A stretch of DNA of 64,000 nt from Cyprinodon diabolis (GCA_030533445.1 CM060072.1:16995267-17059266); one strand, 5' to 3'; shown: positions 23,641 to 36,903, numbered from the stretch's first letter. Program-made: numbers and translations. Notes: generated by a model not told the origin, from the letters alone.

Positions 23641-25559
23641 GTAGTTTACAGTACCTTAATAAAGGGTCTGGTCCTTTGAAGGTTTGTGCTTCTTAATCCA
23701 TGTGCAAACATGTTTGTATGTGCAAAGTGGTTCCTCAAGGAAGGTAAAAAGTAATTTGTGTTTGCAATTCAGCAGAGAGCATGTACAACACTTTTTTGTA
23801 TGTTTTTCTTTAATAATATGTAGATTTTACTCTATGGAAATGTTTGCATCTATTTTAGTAATTCTAAAAGTCAGTCAAGCTTACAGAAAAATATCCGGTC
23901 ATTATTGCCACAAAGGAAGCATTAGTACAATGGCAGCAGTTTCTGTGCACATGTAAATGGTCTGTAGAACCACTCATTCATTGAGTGTGTTTTACCAATA
24001 ATTTTCACCTGTTGTCTATTCCATTTGCACAGCAGCAGGTGAAATTTATTGCCAATCAGTGTTACCTCCAAAGTGGACAGTTTGATTTCACAGAATGTGG
24101 ATATAATTGAAGTTATATTTTTAACTTTATTTTTAAGGATTCTCCCTGAGGAACAAAGTAGCAGGTAGGATGGTTTCACACATACATAGTTTTTTTTACT
24201 GGGCCTTCCTTACCTGCACTTTGCACCACTATCAAATAGTGTTGCAAAGTATTGTTGAGTATTTTTGAATAGACAAAGGTGACAAAAAAATCACTGGTAG
24301 TACACAATGATCAGTGGACAAGACTGAAAGATCCAGTTCAAGGAGTATTTTTTATTATTCCATAAAGTGTAGAATCTATCCGGTTATTAAAAGTTCCTGA
24401 ATTGAAAACTCAATGTATGCAAAGTCACTTCTCCTATCACACAAACACAACAATGCCAGAGGAAATTCAGGAGGTAAGGGCTGATGCCATATATTGTTAA
24501 AAAAAGCAACATCTGAATGCATTACACTTTCACTTTGGATTATTTTACCTGTAACATATCACACACCTGGGAATCTGCGATTCTCATATTCAGTAACTAT
24601 ATAAGGAAGGTTGACAGATAAGATAGATTCGACACTCCCTAAGGAAATTTGTCACAGACACATCCAGCCTTTGAATTAATATGAAAATACAAAGCGACAC
24701 CACCTTTATTGCCCACTGACTCATATTGTGCAGTTTTACTGTTGTCCATCCGTCAACACACACAGAACAACAAGATTTTTTTTTTTATTTCAGTAACTGC
24801 ACTCCAAGGAAGGGTGGTACTTTCTGTTGTCTTCAAGCAAACAATTGGTGGCAATGAGGGATTGTTCGTCAGGGACCAGATACAAGTATTGGGAACATGA
24901 AGTGATGATTTATGTTATGTAAGAAGAATATATACAACACTCAGCCAGTGAAAAAAATCACATTTTTTAGCTTGAAATAATAGAAATAGATGCAAACATG
25001 TCTTGCCTTCTAGCACAAAAAAGGTACCCCTCAGCAAATAATGTGTGTGCACAGAGGTTGTAAAAGCATTAGGTTATTATCTATATATAGATAACATTAT
25101 AGAAAAATAATATTAATAATTATAATATAATTTTTATTGTATAAATATAATATAAATAATCCCCATAGCAAGTCAAATTGCATAATTAACACGGTATACT
25201 CTGACATTAACCTCACCTCAGGCAACACCAAGAGACTGATGCCCCTGTCACACCTTCACGATTTAGACCAACATATGCCTGATGTATAAAAAAAACTGGG
25301 TACAACGCTGGCATACATTCGTTAATTTATGGGTAGGTTTTGTATATGTAATGAGCATGCTGAAGTACGCTGAGACACACTGGCACACATTGACATACGG
25401 CAAGTACGTCAAGAATTTCTGATTTTCTTGATGTAATTTCTATGCCAGTGTGTGCTCATGCTTGGGCCATAAGTTACAGGTAAGTTATCTGACCATTGAC
25501 ATACGTTAAGTGTAAGTTACTCAACTTACTAGTATTATAAGTCGTGGTGTCTAGCTTAT
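23641..25559. other. Spacer without recognised genes
   Basis: AT-rich, with short runs of AT dinucleotides near 25.09-25.15 kb. No coding exon or RNA gene recognised. Confidence 0.45.
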
Positions 25560-26000
25560 CCAAAACCGTTAGTAACTCATGCATAAAGACCCCCTCCCCA
25601 AAAACCTACATGTGTGGCAGTGTGATGGAGCAGGCAGAGGGAGGAATCCGGGGGTGGGAGCAAAGGACTGGGGTGCTTCCTGCACTCCCAGGGAGCCAGC
25701 TCCCCCACTGACTCCAATAGGCACCCCCGTTCCCACAGAGAGGGGTGCCCCAACAGTCGCACCACCATAGCCCGGGGGCCAGGGACCAGCGGCATGGCCC
25801 ACAAGCCCCCCCCAAACATCCTGTCCATCCAAAAAAAAGAGGGGGAGAGAACCCTGGCTGGCCAGCCCGCACGCACCATGCAGAACTCCCACCCCGGTCA
25901 AAGCCCCCATCAGGAGACGACACGCACCAGGACCGAGACAGGAAGCTAGACCCGAAGCCCTTCTAATATTCTCATCCCTCCACACCCCGCTCCCCACCTG
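25560..26000. repeat. C-rich segment of unknown origin
   Basis: The plus strand is strongly C-rich (runs such as CAAGCCCCCCCCAAACATCC) and stands out from AT-rich neighbours on both sides. Overlapping open frames on both strands (up to 152 codons on the minus strand) reflect base composition and have no recognisable domain. It resembles an inserted repeat, but I cannot name it. Confidence 0.4.
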
Positions 26001-26541
26001 AGACGTGATCCATTCCAACATTAACATTTAAACCACAAATTATAAAACAGCATCTTCACATTGCTACAGCTTGAATATTATTCAAATTGATTCTATGAGA
26101 ACCCTGACCCCCCCATGATTTAGATTTAGAGCCAGGTCTGCGTCCGTAAAGAGATCAGCATGACAGATGAGGATTGTCTCTAGAATTGTGAGGAAATCTG
26201 GGGAATTTTTCCGCGGACAGAAAGCCTGATTTTGTGCTTTTTCTCTCGCTCATGGTACTTCGTAGCTCGCTTCCGTGAATGAGCGGCAAGTAGTATTGGT
26301 TCCTCTAGGATGTCAAAAGTGTTCCTTTTCTTGAGCCAGTTTTGTGCAATGTTTTGGTAGTAATGCGGGGAGCGAGAGCATCGCCATCTTTGTTTCTGCA
26401 GCGGACCAACACGTGCGCTGATTGGCTGAGAGGAGGCATCGCTGTTTGTGTGAAAATGCTCAGGCTTGTTTTGTGTTTTCAAAAGAAGGCATGTTTTAGA
26501 GCCTCCCTGTCTGTGGGATTTAACTTGTTTTGCTGAAAAAG

Positions 26542-26673
26542 GATTCAGCACCCACACTGCCCTCTCCATCAGCAATGAATTGGTAAGGGTAGTTTAAAAA
26601 ATTTAAATTGGCCGCATATCGCGTTATGCAATGAAACTTTTCAAATGTACACATGTACAACAAAATTGAGGTG
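26542..26673. repeat. Direct repeat, copy A
   Basis: GATTCAGCACCCACACTGCC through CTCCATCAGCAATGAA, then GGTAAGGGTAGTTTAAAAAA, about 130 bp, is repeated in the same orientation at 26913 with scattered differences. Confidence 0.8.
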
Positions 26674-26912
26674 ATTTTGCCAACAAAAAAGAAATTGTGT
26701 AATACAGAACTGTTGCTTTATCTGATGCTAAGCAAACTAACAGTAAAGAACAGTGTAACCCAGCGTTACAGTTAAGCATAAAACATAAGTCTAATCAGAT
26801 CTGGAAGGACGATCCATTTTCTTAACAGGTGCCTCAACAGCTGCAGTCGAGTTTGGGTTATTTGTAGTTGGATTCGTCTAAAAAAAGAGAGGCTGGTGTT
26901 GGATCAGCCAAT

Positions 26913-27044
26913 GATTCGGCACCCACATTGCCCTCTCCATCAGCAATGAAGTGGTAAGGGTAGTTTAAAAAATTCAAATTTGTCGCATACCTCTTTATGC
27001 GATGAAACTTTTCAATTGTAAACATCCACAATGAAATTAAAGTG
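26913..27044. repeat. Direct repeat, copy B
   Basis: Second copy of the repeat at 26542, 371 bp downstream, opening GATTCGGCACCCACATTGCC. It could be an ancient tandem duplication or the flanks of a small element; TG...CA ends were not found. Confidence 0.8.
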
Positions 27045-28539
27045 CATGTTTCTTTGTTATTATTCATGTTTCTTTCTTACTTTAAATTTAAATAAGAAAT
27101 GCTTCCTTTGCCATTATTTTGATATAAAAAACAAAAACAAAAAAACAACTGTGTCAGACAAGTCCAAGCTTATTATTTATGTGCAGTATATTAATGGTGA
27201 TAACTTAAAACAAGACATTCTTATGTCCACAAATGTGTTCACAACATCAACAGGTCATTATATATTCATCGCTGTGGACACTAGTTTTATATCCCACCCC
27301 CTCAGAGCTGCCAAGTTTCAGAAAATGAGGGGAGTAAGAAAAGCAAAATATCTATTATCTTAGTTTAAGTGCATACTATTTAATTATATAATAAATAAAG
27401 TATTATATAAGAATTACATAAGAAATTATATAAGAACTAAATAAAAATAATTTAAAATAATAATATATAATCATAACCGTTATTAAAATAAATTTTTAAT
27501 TAATAAAAAAAAAAATTAAAAATGAACATCAAGGTCTCCCATCTTTCTGGCCATGATATACACACAATCATAGGATGGGCCTAAATAGAAATGATACATA
27601 GACATGTATGTATGTAGAGGTTTTTTTTTTGTTTTTTTTACCGTTGCACATTTCAAATTTTCACTTTTCAAGTACTTAATAAAGGTAAATTGTGCCTTCA
27701 TTAGTAGCAGTTTGGTTCAGGTAGATATTTCATGATGCAGAAAATAACAATCTTATAGTACAATTTATTTATGATGCTTTATAATAATAAATAAGTACCA
27801 TAAAATATTCGCTCATGTGCTTGCATTAATTATCTTGGCCCATATTTTTATAAAATAAATAATTGACCAAATTCTTTTTTGGTAGCGTGCTCTGTGTACT
27901 CGCATTTTATTTGGTGCCCTATTGTGCCCCTGGGTCAGCTGACGCCCCTGGCCGCATCATGCCCCATACATGCACAATCCATCATTCTTCACCTTCACTA
28001 GACATGGATACACTTTCTGCTGTAAAATGAGGTGACTGTAAAAGAGTAAACTGAAACTTATTGCCTTATTTTTCTGACTGATCCAATCAGCTCTCTGACA
28101 GCCAGTCGCCTGGAACACTGGTTGAACAGAGCATCGCTTTGGACAGATACGCTGCACAGGTTTCACCAGCAAATTAAGTATGATTTGTTCCACTGAAATG
28201 AGCAGATTTTGGGTTCCTCCTAAATGGCCACTCCACAGTGGATTGGTCATAAAAGAAATATAAAGTTAAACGCCATGCTGTTGAGAATTCTAATGAAAAT
28301 CTTCTAAAATAAAATAAATATTATTATAACTGATTTTGTAGTGCTACACACCAAAGAAAAAAATATTAACCATGCTTTGCCCATGTCCCTCCATGTTTCT
28401 TTGCAGGCTCTTTTATTTTTATATTTTATTTATAAACCTGACACAACATTTAGGTTAAGTAATTTTTTTCTTTAATTATGAAAAGGATTGTCTGCCATCC
28501 TCTTGCTTTATTTGTGTCAGTATGTGTTGATGTTTATCT
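27045..28539. other. Spacer without recognised genes
   Basis: Very AT-rich between 27.36 and 27.52 kb. No gene or named repeat recognised. Confidence 0.45.
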
Positions 28540-28800
28540 TTATTACCTCCATCAGGTCATATTTTTAGGAGAGATTGAGTGTATGTTTGTCTGTCTTTCT
28601 ATGTACAGAATAACTTCAAAAGTTATGAACATATGTTAATGAAATTTTTGTGCCTCAGTCCAAGTAACAATCCATTCCATTTTGGTGGTGATCAGGATCT
28701 GAATGAGGGAAATTTTAAAGAGTTTTTTTTAATTATTAGGGGGAACAACCAGTTCAGCCCTAAACCAGAGGGTGGCAGCAGTGACCATTGACAGCTTCAG
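28540..28800 (+). repeat. Dispersed-repeat-like segment
   Basis: TTACCTCCATCAGGTCAT, AAAAGTTATGAACATATG and TTTTGGTGGTGATCAGGATC follow the order of a widely dispersed animal repeat that opens with ATTACCTCCGCC. The copy is degraded and I do not assign a class. Confidence 0.4.
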
Positions 28801-30757
28801 CATCAGACTCAAAAAGTCCAGAGGTGTTATAATATAGACAAAGAATACAAAAGCACAGGAAAATGGAGCCATCATTCATTCAGTCTCAATCTTCTGATAA
28901 AAAAAAAGCAGCAGAGTGCAGCGTGAATGAATAAGGAGAGAGGGAACAGACAGCAAAGGCTACAGGCACATATTGTGCTATACTTATGAACCTATTAAAG
29001 GATTTTAAAGAAATATTTACCAGAGGTGCGACTCATGCCAAGGAGAAATTCCTTAACATTTCATAATTATCCAATGTCCAACTTTTAGCTTTATATGTAA
29101 GTCACAATACGGAGAAAATGTGCTGCCTGGCAGAGGTCTTTGCTCTCTCTTTTCTACTTGATATTATTCCACTATTTTTATATTTGATCATCCAAATATT
29201 TCTATTTCGGCGCAGAATCGCTTTTTCGTCCTCCAGCATCGTGCCACCTCCTCTTTTGTGGAAAAATAAAGACAGATATTTTTACATGTCAGTTTGCACC
29301 TCACTATAAAAGTAATGATAAACGACACACATTTGCATCTGCTGTTCAGTTTCAGATAAAAAAGAAATTAATTTGCACATGTTAAACATGTATATTTGCA
29401 TAATCCTCCACCAATGAATTTGCACAGTTTGGTCATCAGAATATGATCGGCATATTTACGAGGGGAAAGATGTTAAAAAGAGGTTTGTACACACTAACTG
29501 TGTTTGCAAATGCAAATAACTTTGTCCCTTCTTTAAAGATCTGATTTGCATATACAAACATATTTGCACCTGTTTTGAGAAAAGCAAACCTTCTTAATAT
29601 TAGGCCCTATGTTTTGTGTTTGTAAACGCAACAACGGCGAGTTATAGATAAATCCATGTCTATCACTTAAGAGTTGACAGGTGAATTTTTAAAAATAAAA
29701 CTTGGTGCATAACTAAACCTACTTAGCACTAAAGACAAGTATGTTGGATGGTGCGATCAAAGTCTTTACTGATGCCGTTAATCAGATTCCCCAGGGAAGC
29801 ATCATCACCAACATCTGCTTTAAAAAAAAAAAAACTGAATTTACTCATCAGCCACCATATGCTGGGCCTGCAGCATATATGAGTGTGTGGTAGAGATGGT
29901 TTGGACGATTGTTTACACTTCTGTATTTGTGAGTATGTGCATCTGTGTCATTAGTGCAATTAACGGCTCATGTAGAAGAACTGAAGGCTTGAATATGTCC
30001 CCCGAGTGCTGTGATTATGTTTGTGCTGATGAAGCAGATGCTGCACATGCAGCTAACTATGTTTGGTAAATGTCTGCTGTGAGAACATGACAGCCATGTT
30101 TTTCTTTGTCTTTTGCTTTATTTTGGTTTTTTTTTATAATATCACAATCAATTCTTTCAGCATATCTTCATTAAGACTTTCTTTCTTTATATCTAATATG
30201 GTAAATATAAACTAAAACAGTTGGCTCCTACCACCAGAAATGTTATCTTGATATCCTTTGTATTTTCCTACTTTTTGTCTTCTGTAACTATATCTTCAAT
30301 GTAAACAAAGAAGATATTTTTGGTTTGATTCGTCCTTAAACATTCTTTTAGCAGTATTTTTATTTTTTACATCCAAATACTCCTCGGCTACTTTCAAGTA
30401 TTTTCCTTGAATGGGTGTTCTCCACTTGTGCTGTTAACCTTTGTCAATTAATTAAGTTGCAAAGAGCTGGTGTTACAATTATCTGGCTCTGAACCATACA
30501 ACAACCATGGAGGTAAAGATTAAAATATTTTCTTTCTCGTCTTTTGAAAGCAGGTTAACAGATGATCCTGACAGGATTCGGGATAGTGGTTGTTACAGGT
30601 GAGGGACCAAGTTTCTCACCAACGAGAACATGGAGAGGAAGGAATGCTTTTGCCAGGCCCATACCAGAACCACTAGGTCAGAAGTCAATTCCAGGCTTCA
30701 GCAGGAGGGGGAGGAACAAAAATTGCAAACAGTTGCTGTTTGCTGTATCCTCTAAAG
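28801..30757. other. Spacer without recognised genes
   Basis: Several TTTGCAAATGCAAA-like motifs lie at 29.33-29.63 kb and may be the end of an old transposon. A 60-codon frame at 29887 has a hydrophobic start and several Cys but no known relative. Nothing else recognised. Confidence 0.4.
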
Positions 30758-31110
30758 CAGCGGTCCCCAACACTATGGGGGGTACATTTCGTACCGGGCC
30801 GCACAGAAAAAAGTATATATATATATATATATAATTTATTCAAGATCAGAGTCTGAGTGATGTTTTATTTTGAAAAATAAAAAAAATTGCGGTATTCTCT
30901 CCCAATTACATCAGTCGGTGCATCTGTGCCTCTTGATAGAGCTTAATTCAGTTCAAGACTCATCCTATCTATAACATCCTATCTTTGTGAAGCGGGATTT
31001 TCTGCGGTTACAGCGACCAAAACAAAGCTACAGAGCAGACTGGACATCAGGAGCACACTTGGTGTATCACTGTCTCCGATTACGCCTAGATGGGACCGGC
31101 TTGTTGTTTT
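30758..31110 (+). mobile_element. hAT transposon relic, left end and C-terminus
   Basis: CAGCGGTCCCCAAC at 30758 is a typical hAT left end, preceded by CTCTAAAG as a possible 8-bp duplication. A TA microsatellite follows. From about 30985 the plus strand encodes the transposase C-terminal block. The middle of the element is deleted and no right end with a matching CTCTAAAG was found. Confidence 0.7.
30985..31100 (+). pseudogene. hAT transposase C-terminal fragment
   Basis: Reads GFSAVTATKTKLQSRLD then LGVSLSPITPRWD. This matches the conserved GFS-LT-IKTK-R-RL signature of the dimerisation domain in ZBED/SCAND3-like hAT transposases. Only about 38 codons remain. Confidence 0.75.
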
Positions 31111-33231
31111 ATTTTTATGTTGTTTGTATTTGATTTTATGCCAGTCGTATCATTTTACTTGATCGTATTTACCCCCTCTCATAACTAAGAGATACCGAAC
31201 TATGAGATAAGCTGTCAGATTTTTTTTCTTGGGTGAATGCAATACGCTTCCATTCAAACCCTCTCAGAAAAACAGTAGATATTGTTTCCAGCTTGATAGT
31301 TGAACCCATTTCCTAAACGCACTAATTTTTATTAATTTTTCTTGTTGGTTCACAATAATTTTCTTAACTGTAATTCTTGCTATTGGGTGATAACTTCTTT
31401 CAGTCTGATAAATGACTAAATTATGTTTCTGAAATGACTATTATCCTGAAACTAAAAACTCTTCTAAATTTTCATTAGACAAGGCAGAACTTGCTCGTGC
31501 CTCAATCCTGATCCATCATCCTTTTCAGCATCATGACCTCCGCTCCTCACCCTGCTCAGATTCTGTCAATAGCTGATTTGACCTTTTGTGTGAGCAATTA
31601 ACCCAGACTATTAGTTCTGATTAAATGTTTATTGAGCTGTTAGGAAAATACTGCCTGTGGTAAACTTATAAAGAGATATGAATATTTATCTGTAACATAA
31701 GCTTAGAGGTCTGTTGTTAGATGGACTGTTGTTCTGTGTGATGCAATTATTTTTGGATTGATTGCTGTACTGACACGCCTGCTGTAACAACTAAAACTAA
31801 ATCAGAGAGGTTAATTGATATCTGCAGGTTGAAGATCATGTGCAGTTATATAGTGTATAATGATTATTTTAGTATCAGCGGTTCTACACTGCGGATTGAA
31901 AAATATTTGCCTTCTTGAAAATATAGGCTGTTTTTTGCTTTTTCAATATAAAGTTAAGTCAAAATTTTAATATCAGACAAAGACTCACTGAGTAGAAAAA
32001 AACATTATTTAAACAATGGTTTGGTAGAAGATTCTATCATATTCAATATTCATATGTGAAAAAATATTGTTACATCCCCTACTTACATCATGGTACCACA
32101 GATTTTAGTTTGACTACCTACATCAGGGCCAAATTTCAATCATACACTTATAATCCAATAATTTATGTAGAACGTGTTTGACAACATGAAGTAGGCTAAG
32201 AGACGCATCTTAGCATCTGTGCCTGCTGAAGCAGAGATGCATCTAAAACATCAAGCACAAAGAGTCATAAGGACGGGGTCATGAACACATCATGTCCCCA
32301 TCTAAACAATTTCAAGAACACAAAAATTGAGAAAAAATTTTTTGGAATTTTTCTGATAGAAAGGTTTACATAGCCAACCCTTGGCTATTGCTACTGAAAG
32401 TGACTCAGAGTGTGAGTCATTATTCAAAAATAGACAAAACACAGAAGTATGGTGAACCTTCTAAAGGGTGACCATCCAGGTGGTCACAAAAGCACTCAGG
32501 AGAAAATTTAAAGCCTTGCATGAATAGGCGTAACTTTCTGAAGGACTGGTGTGGACATGTCCGCACCAATAATTTCTGCTTTTTTTCCCCTTTTCTGCAG
32601 ATTTACTTTAGCCAGAGGTAACAGAGGTCGGGTGCAGCTAACTATGTTCAGAGTGTTTTCAGTCAGTGTTTTTTTTTCCTCTCTTGCTCTACTCCCATGT
32701 TCTGTCTCTCAGTGAAACATCATCAGATCTGTCACTTTGAGACATCTGATTTGTGGTCACATTTCACTACGTACGTACATAGTAGCTACGTTGTTGAAGG
32801 AGAGACACACAGCAGCACTCAGTGAATTTAACCGGCAGCTCCTTCAATATATGTTTAAGTAAAAGTAAGGAGATGGTGTTGGTTAAAGAATTTATAGATG
32901 CTACAGAAAAATCTGTTTGTTAGACATACAAAGCTTTTTCAACTAAAAACGGCAACAGATTGTAAGTTTATACAAATTAGTATTATAATGCAGGAAGCTT
33001 GAGAAAATATAGTTTAAATGTTGTGTTCTTTACTAGTTAAAAAAAGCTTGGCTTCTCAGAGGACAATTATGACTGACAGTTTCAAATTAACACATTTTCT
33101 TATTGTACAGACAGAATCAGACTGCAGAGCTTCTACATATCTTGAAATTGTTTCTGGCATCATTATGTTAGCAAAGAGGTTCACAAATCTTTTTAAACAG
33201 AGCACAGAGAGAAAAAGGGACAGCTGCAGAT
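31111..33231. other. Spacer without recognised genes
   Basis: No coding exon, RNA gene or named repeat recognised. Moderately AT-rich. Confidence 0.45.
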
Positions 33232-34161
33232 TTAAAGGAATAGTACACCCAAAACATGATTAGCCTTCATTTTCTACTCACCCCCATGCTGAACAACACT
33301 CTGGAGTACTTTTTTGATATCTCAAATGCATCTGGAGATCTGGGAGGCCTCTTACTGTCTGCTGACATTCAAATAACGGAGGTCTATGGTGCCCGAGGCA
33401 GAAAGGTCCATAAAAGTCCACAAAAAACATGTCAATAGTCCTCCATACTGCTCGTCCAATGTATTCCAAGTGTCCTGAGTGGGTAGGGTCCATAATTTAC
33501 TCGAAACAAAGTCATTTAGAATGTTTTTAGAGCATAAACAGTAGTGTACAGGATTTCCTAAAAGCGCGCCCCTGCGAGTTCACGAGCCTACGGAAACCGC
33601 GGCAGACCAAACCAGATGAAAGTGCGCATTCAGCTCGGCAAAGAACTCATGCTCTTCCTCAACACTGAAGTCCTCAGACATTTTTCTTTCGTTGTTTCTT
33701 TCTTTGCACATGTAAACAGCACATTTCTTCTTCTACGCTTGCATTATCAAGAGCAGACGCTGAATGCGCACTTTCATCTGGCTTGGTCTGCCGCAGTTTC
33801 CGTAGGCTCTTGAGCTCGCAGGCGCGCCCTTTTAGGAAATCCTATACACTACTGTTTAGGCTCTAAAAACATTCTAAATGACTTCGTTTCGAGTAAATTA
33901 TGGAAGCTACCCACTCAGGACACTTGGAATACATTGGACGAGCAGTATGGAGGAATATTGACACGTTTTTTGTGGACTTTTATGGACCTTTCTGCCTCGG
34001 GCGCCATAGACCTCCATTATTTGAATGTCAGCAGACAGCAAGAAGCCTCCCAGATCTCCAGATGCATTTGAGATATCAAAAAAGTACTCCAGAGTGTTGT
34101 TCAGCATGGGGGTGAGTAGAAAATGAAGGCTAATCATGTTTTGGGTGTACTATTCCTTTAA
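33232..34161. mobile_element. Foldback element with 400-bp inverted arms
   Basis: Bounded by TTAA on both sides (33232-33235 and 34158-34161) with AAGGAATAGT just inside each end. The left arm 33232-33633 and right arm 33759-34161 are near-identical inverted copies around a 125-bp loop. The ends resemble Angel/Kolobok-like fish elements, which use TTAA targets. There is no transposase. The same 71-codon frame appears in each arm (minus strand at left, plus at right) only because the arms are copies. A transcript through it would fold into a long hairpin. Confidence 0.9.
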
Positions 34162-35936
34162 AGTTAAAAATAAATTTACTGGGATATGCAACGTGCAATA
34201 AAATATATCTCTAAGTTTACCAGAAACTTGACAAGAAAAAAATATGCTATATTTAAAATGAAGCATATCCAAATTTTTCTGGATGGATGGAAATTAATAT
34301 TCTACATATAATGTATGCATGATATATCGATTTTGGCATCGCAATCGGCTGTTATTCGTTTTTTTTTTTTTATATACATTAATGTTTTTGGGTCCTATAA
34401 AATAATGCACTAAAAGGCATCTTTCTAACTATCGATAAATAAAAATATCAGTGTATTATGGTTCTCTTGTGTTCTCAACAATAGGAAAACAGTCATTAAA
34501 ATAATAATAAAACAATAATCAAATAATGTTTGAGCTAATTTTTGGAAAATAAAAAAACCTAATGAAAGCGTTCGGGTGGAGTAACTGTAGATTATTCAGC
34601 CACCACCCGGGTGTCCCCGCCAACTTTCATTACAAAGTTACACCCTCGCTTGCATGTCTCAATTCCCTTACATGAGATAACTGTTAATGAGAACGAGTAA
34701 GAATGAAAAAGCCTGCAATGAAATGGCATACATGGGAGGACTTCAAGACCAAAACCAATGCATGTTAAAAACATGTATTGAGAACGATTTTATTCAAATT
34801 TAAATAAAAACTGCTATAGATAAATTGTCAATAAATGTTTCATTAAATAAATGAATATCCTAATGAATATGTTAAAATATGTTTCGTATCATTTAAAGAG
34901 TGCTATTTATTCAAAGATTTATTAATTACATTATTTATTTATTGATTGAATTCAATTACCTATTCAGTGACTTATATTTTTTATCTCTGTTTTTAATTTT
35001 AAGCTCCTATTATTTCATGTTATTATATTAAAATGAGGGGGCAGAGTTTTTTTATGTTGGCTGCTAAGAGTTCAGCAACTTAGGAGTGAATGAGGGACTA
35101 GCTGGCAAAATATAAAAAGCAGAAGAAGAAAATAATTGATGCTGATATTTTGGCAACATTTGGCAGAATGCTTCTGATCTTTTTAGATTTATTCAACTGA
35201 TTTAAGATGTCAGAAAACAGATGACTCTGAAGAGAGAGAATGTAAAAACTATCCAACTGACTCAGAAAAGTCATTAAATATTTTCTAAATATTTAGTTAA
35301 GCAGTATTTTGTGATTTAATGATATAAATAATTGATTTTAGTATCATAATTACATTATTTGCAGCGAGCTGTAAATCACATGAGCTGATGTTACAGATCG
35401 TGCTTCTGGTGCGGATTGGGTAGTGACAGTGCCAAACCGTGCTAAGAAGAATAAACTGATTTGATTTGTCAAACTGGGTACTTCAGTTTTTTGCAAAGCA
35501 GATGCAATCTGCCAATCCTAACCAGAACCTTCTTATTTAAATATAATAACATTATGAAATAAAATTAGGTCAAAATGAAAAACTGAGTTAAATAATAAAA
35601 GTCCCTCATTACTTAAAGTAGCTTTAAGAAATGAAAGTGTCACAAAAAAACACTCCATTATGAAACAGATAAATAAAATAAGCAAATAAACAATACAATA
35701 AATAGATAATAAAATGAATGGATTAAGTAATTAATAAATCTTTGAAAATATAAAGCATTTTGAAATTTTTTTTTTTTTTTTTTTTGATGGGGATGTTTAT
35801 TTGTTTAGTTGGATATTTATTTAGAATTTATTATTAGCAGTATTTATCTATTTATTTAATTTTAAATGAAGTGGCTCTCAATGTGAATGACCATAACGAC
35901 TTTATGGAAAATATATTGAGGAATTACTTGTCAAAA
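34162..35936. other. AT-rich spacer
   Basis: Rich in ATTTATT/AATAAAT motifs, with an 18-20 T run near 35.77 kb. No gene or named repeat recognised. Confidence 0.45.
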
Positions 35937-36208
35937 GTAGTGTTGCACCAATGCCATTTTTGGGCCCCGATACCTGGCTGTGCAGTATTGACCGATACTG
36001 ATGCCATACCGATACCGTCTGTTTGAAATTGATGTGTGTATATATGAAGAACCGCATACTATTTGGATGTAAAATAATTACCATCACGACTTTGTCAAGC
36101 TGCTGCCTACCTTTATGAAGCAGGAAAAAGACTAAGAAAGTGAATCCAGTAGAACTTTTTATTGCCCACCTGGAATGTGTGACAATAGTTGAATAAACTT
36201 TTGGCTCT

Positions 36209-36901
36209 TGTTAAAGAAAAATGATTATTTTTAGTTTTTAATACAGTTAATCTTATGGCATGTGTAAAAGGTATGTTGAGCACTCTCATTTTGAACATAT
36301 TTCTTAATTCTGAACAAGTTTGTGAAGATAACCTTTCCTTGAACCAAAGGACTGAATTTAAGTTTGTTCCTGAGAATTTATGGTAGGAAAGAGGCCCCCG
36401 CATTCCAACAGCTATTCTGTGAGGTCTTATCTCATGTTTTCTTTAGCCAGATGTTTGCCATAAATTAGGGGAAGCTCTAAGTTTTTCTGAGTGTCCAAGA
36501 TAGCTCCTGGTTGGAGGAGCAAAAGCCAGCCTTAGTTGAATAAATTAAATACAAGAGGATAAAACTTTCTACACAGAAGTAACAAATCAGATTTGCTCTT
36601 GCAACTCTCCAAAGATGTCTTTGTACGTCTTTGCTTTCTTTCCTTCTCTCCATTTATGTCAGGTAATTGAATGTATGTCTCCGTTGTTCTGCAGTTTCTG
36701 GTGTAAGTTTGTGCATTGTCTTATTTCTAAGTTTGTGCATTGTCTTATATTCGATTAAACTATGTAATTCTGTGACGTCAACACGCATTGCTGGTTTTCC
36801 TTGGGGCCACACGCAGCTCGCCGAGATGAACCTGGGAAAGGAAGAGAGAAAGCCAACCTTTTTCCAAAGTTAACTATTTTAGAATATTTTCTACCATAAC
36901 A
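36209..36901 (+). repeat. 5' LTR of the provirus, 693 bp
   Basis: Starts TGTTAAAG and ends CATAACA. It contains a 24-bp tandem duplication at 36704-36751 (TAAGTTTGTGCATTGTCTTA core) and a canonical cAMP-response palindrome TGACGTCA at 36773-36780. An AATAAA occurs at about 36540. It differs from the 3' LTR at 36893 and 36896, both A here and T there. Confidence 0.95.
36773..36780. promoter_or_regulatory. CRE-like site in the 5' LTR
   Basis: Perfect TGACGTCA palindrome, the consensus for CREB/ATF factors. The 3' LTR carries the same site at 44569-44576. Function is inferred from the motif only. Confidence 0.5.
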
Positions 36902-36903
36902 AT

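Noticed and set aside
25569..26027. Minus-strand 152-codon Gly-rich frame
   Set aside because: Overlapping frames on both strands follow from the C-rich composition. No domain and no splice context.
29887..30069. 60-codon Cys-containing frame with a hydrophobic start
   Set aside because: No family resemblance and no supporting splice or promoter signals.
30562..30834. 90-codon plus-strand frame with splice-like motifs before it
   Set aside because: No recognised relative, and it runs into a hAT end and a TA microsatellite. Not enough to call an exon.
33278..34137. Near-identical 71- and 60-76-codon frames on both strands
   Set aside because: They are copies of each other created by the inverted arms of the foldback element, with no known domain.
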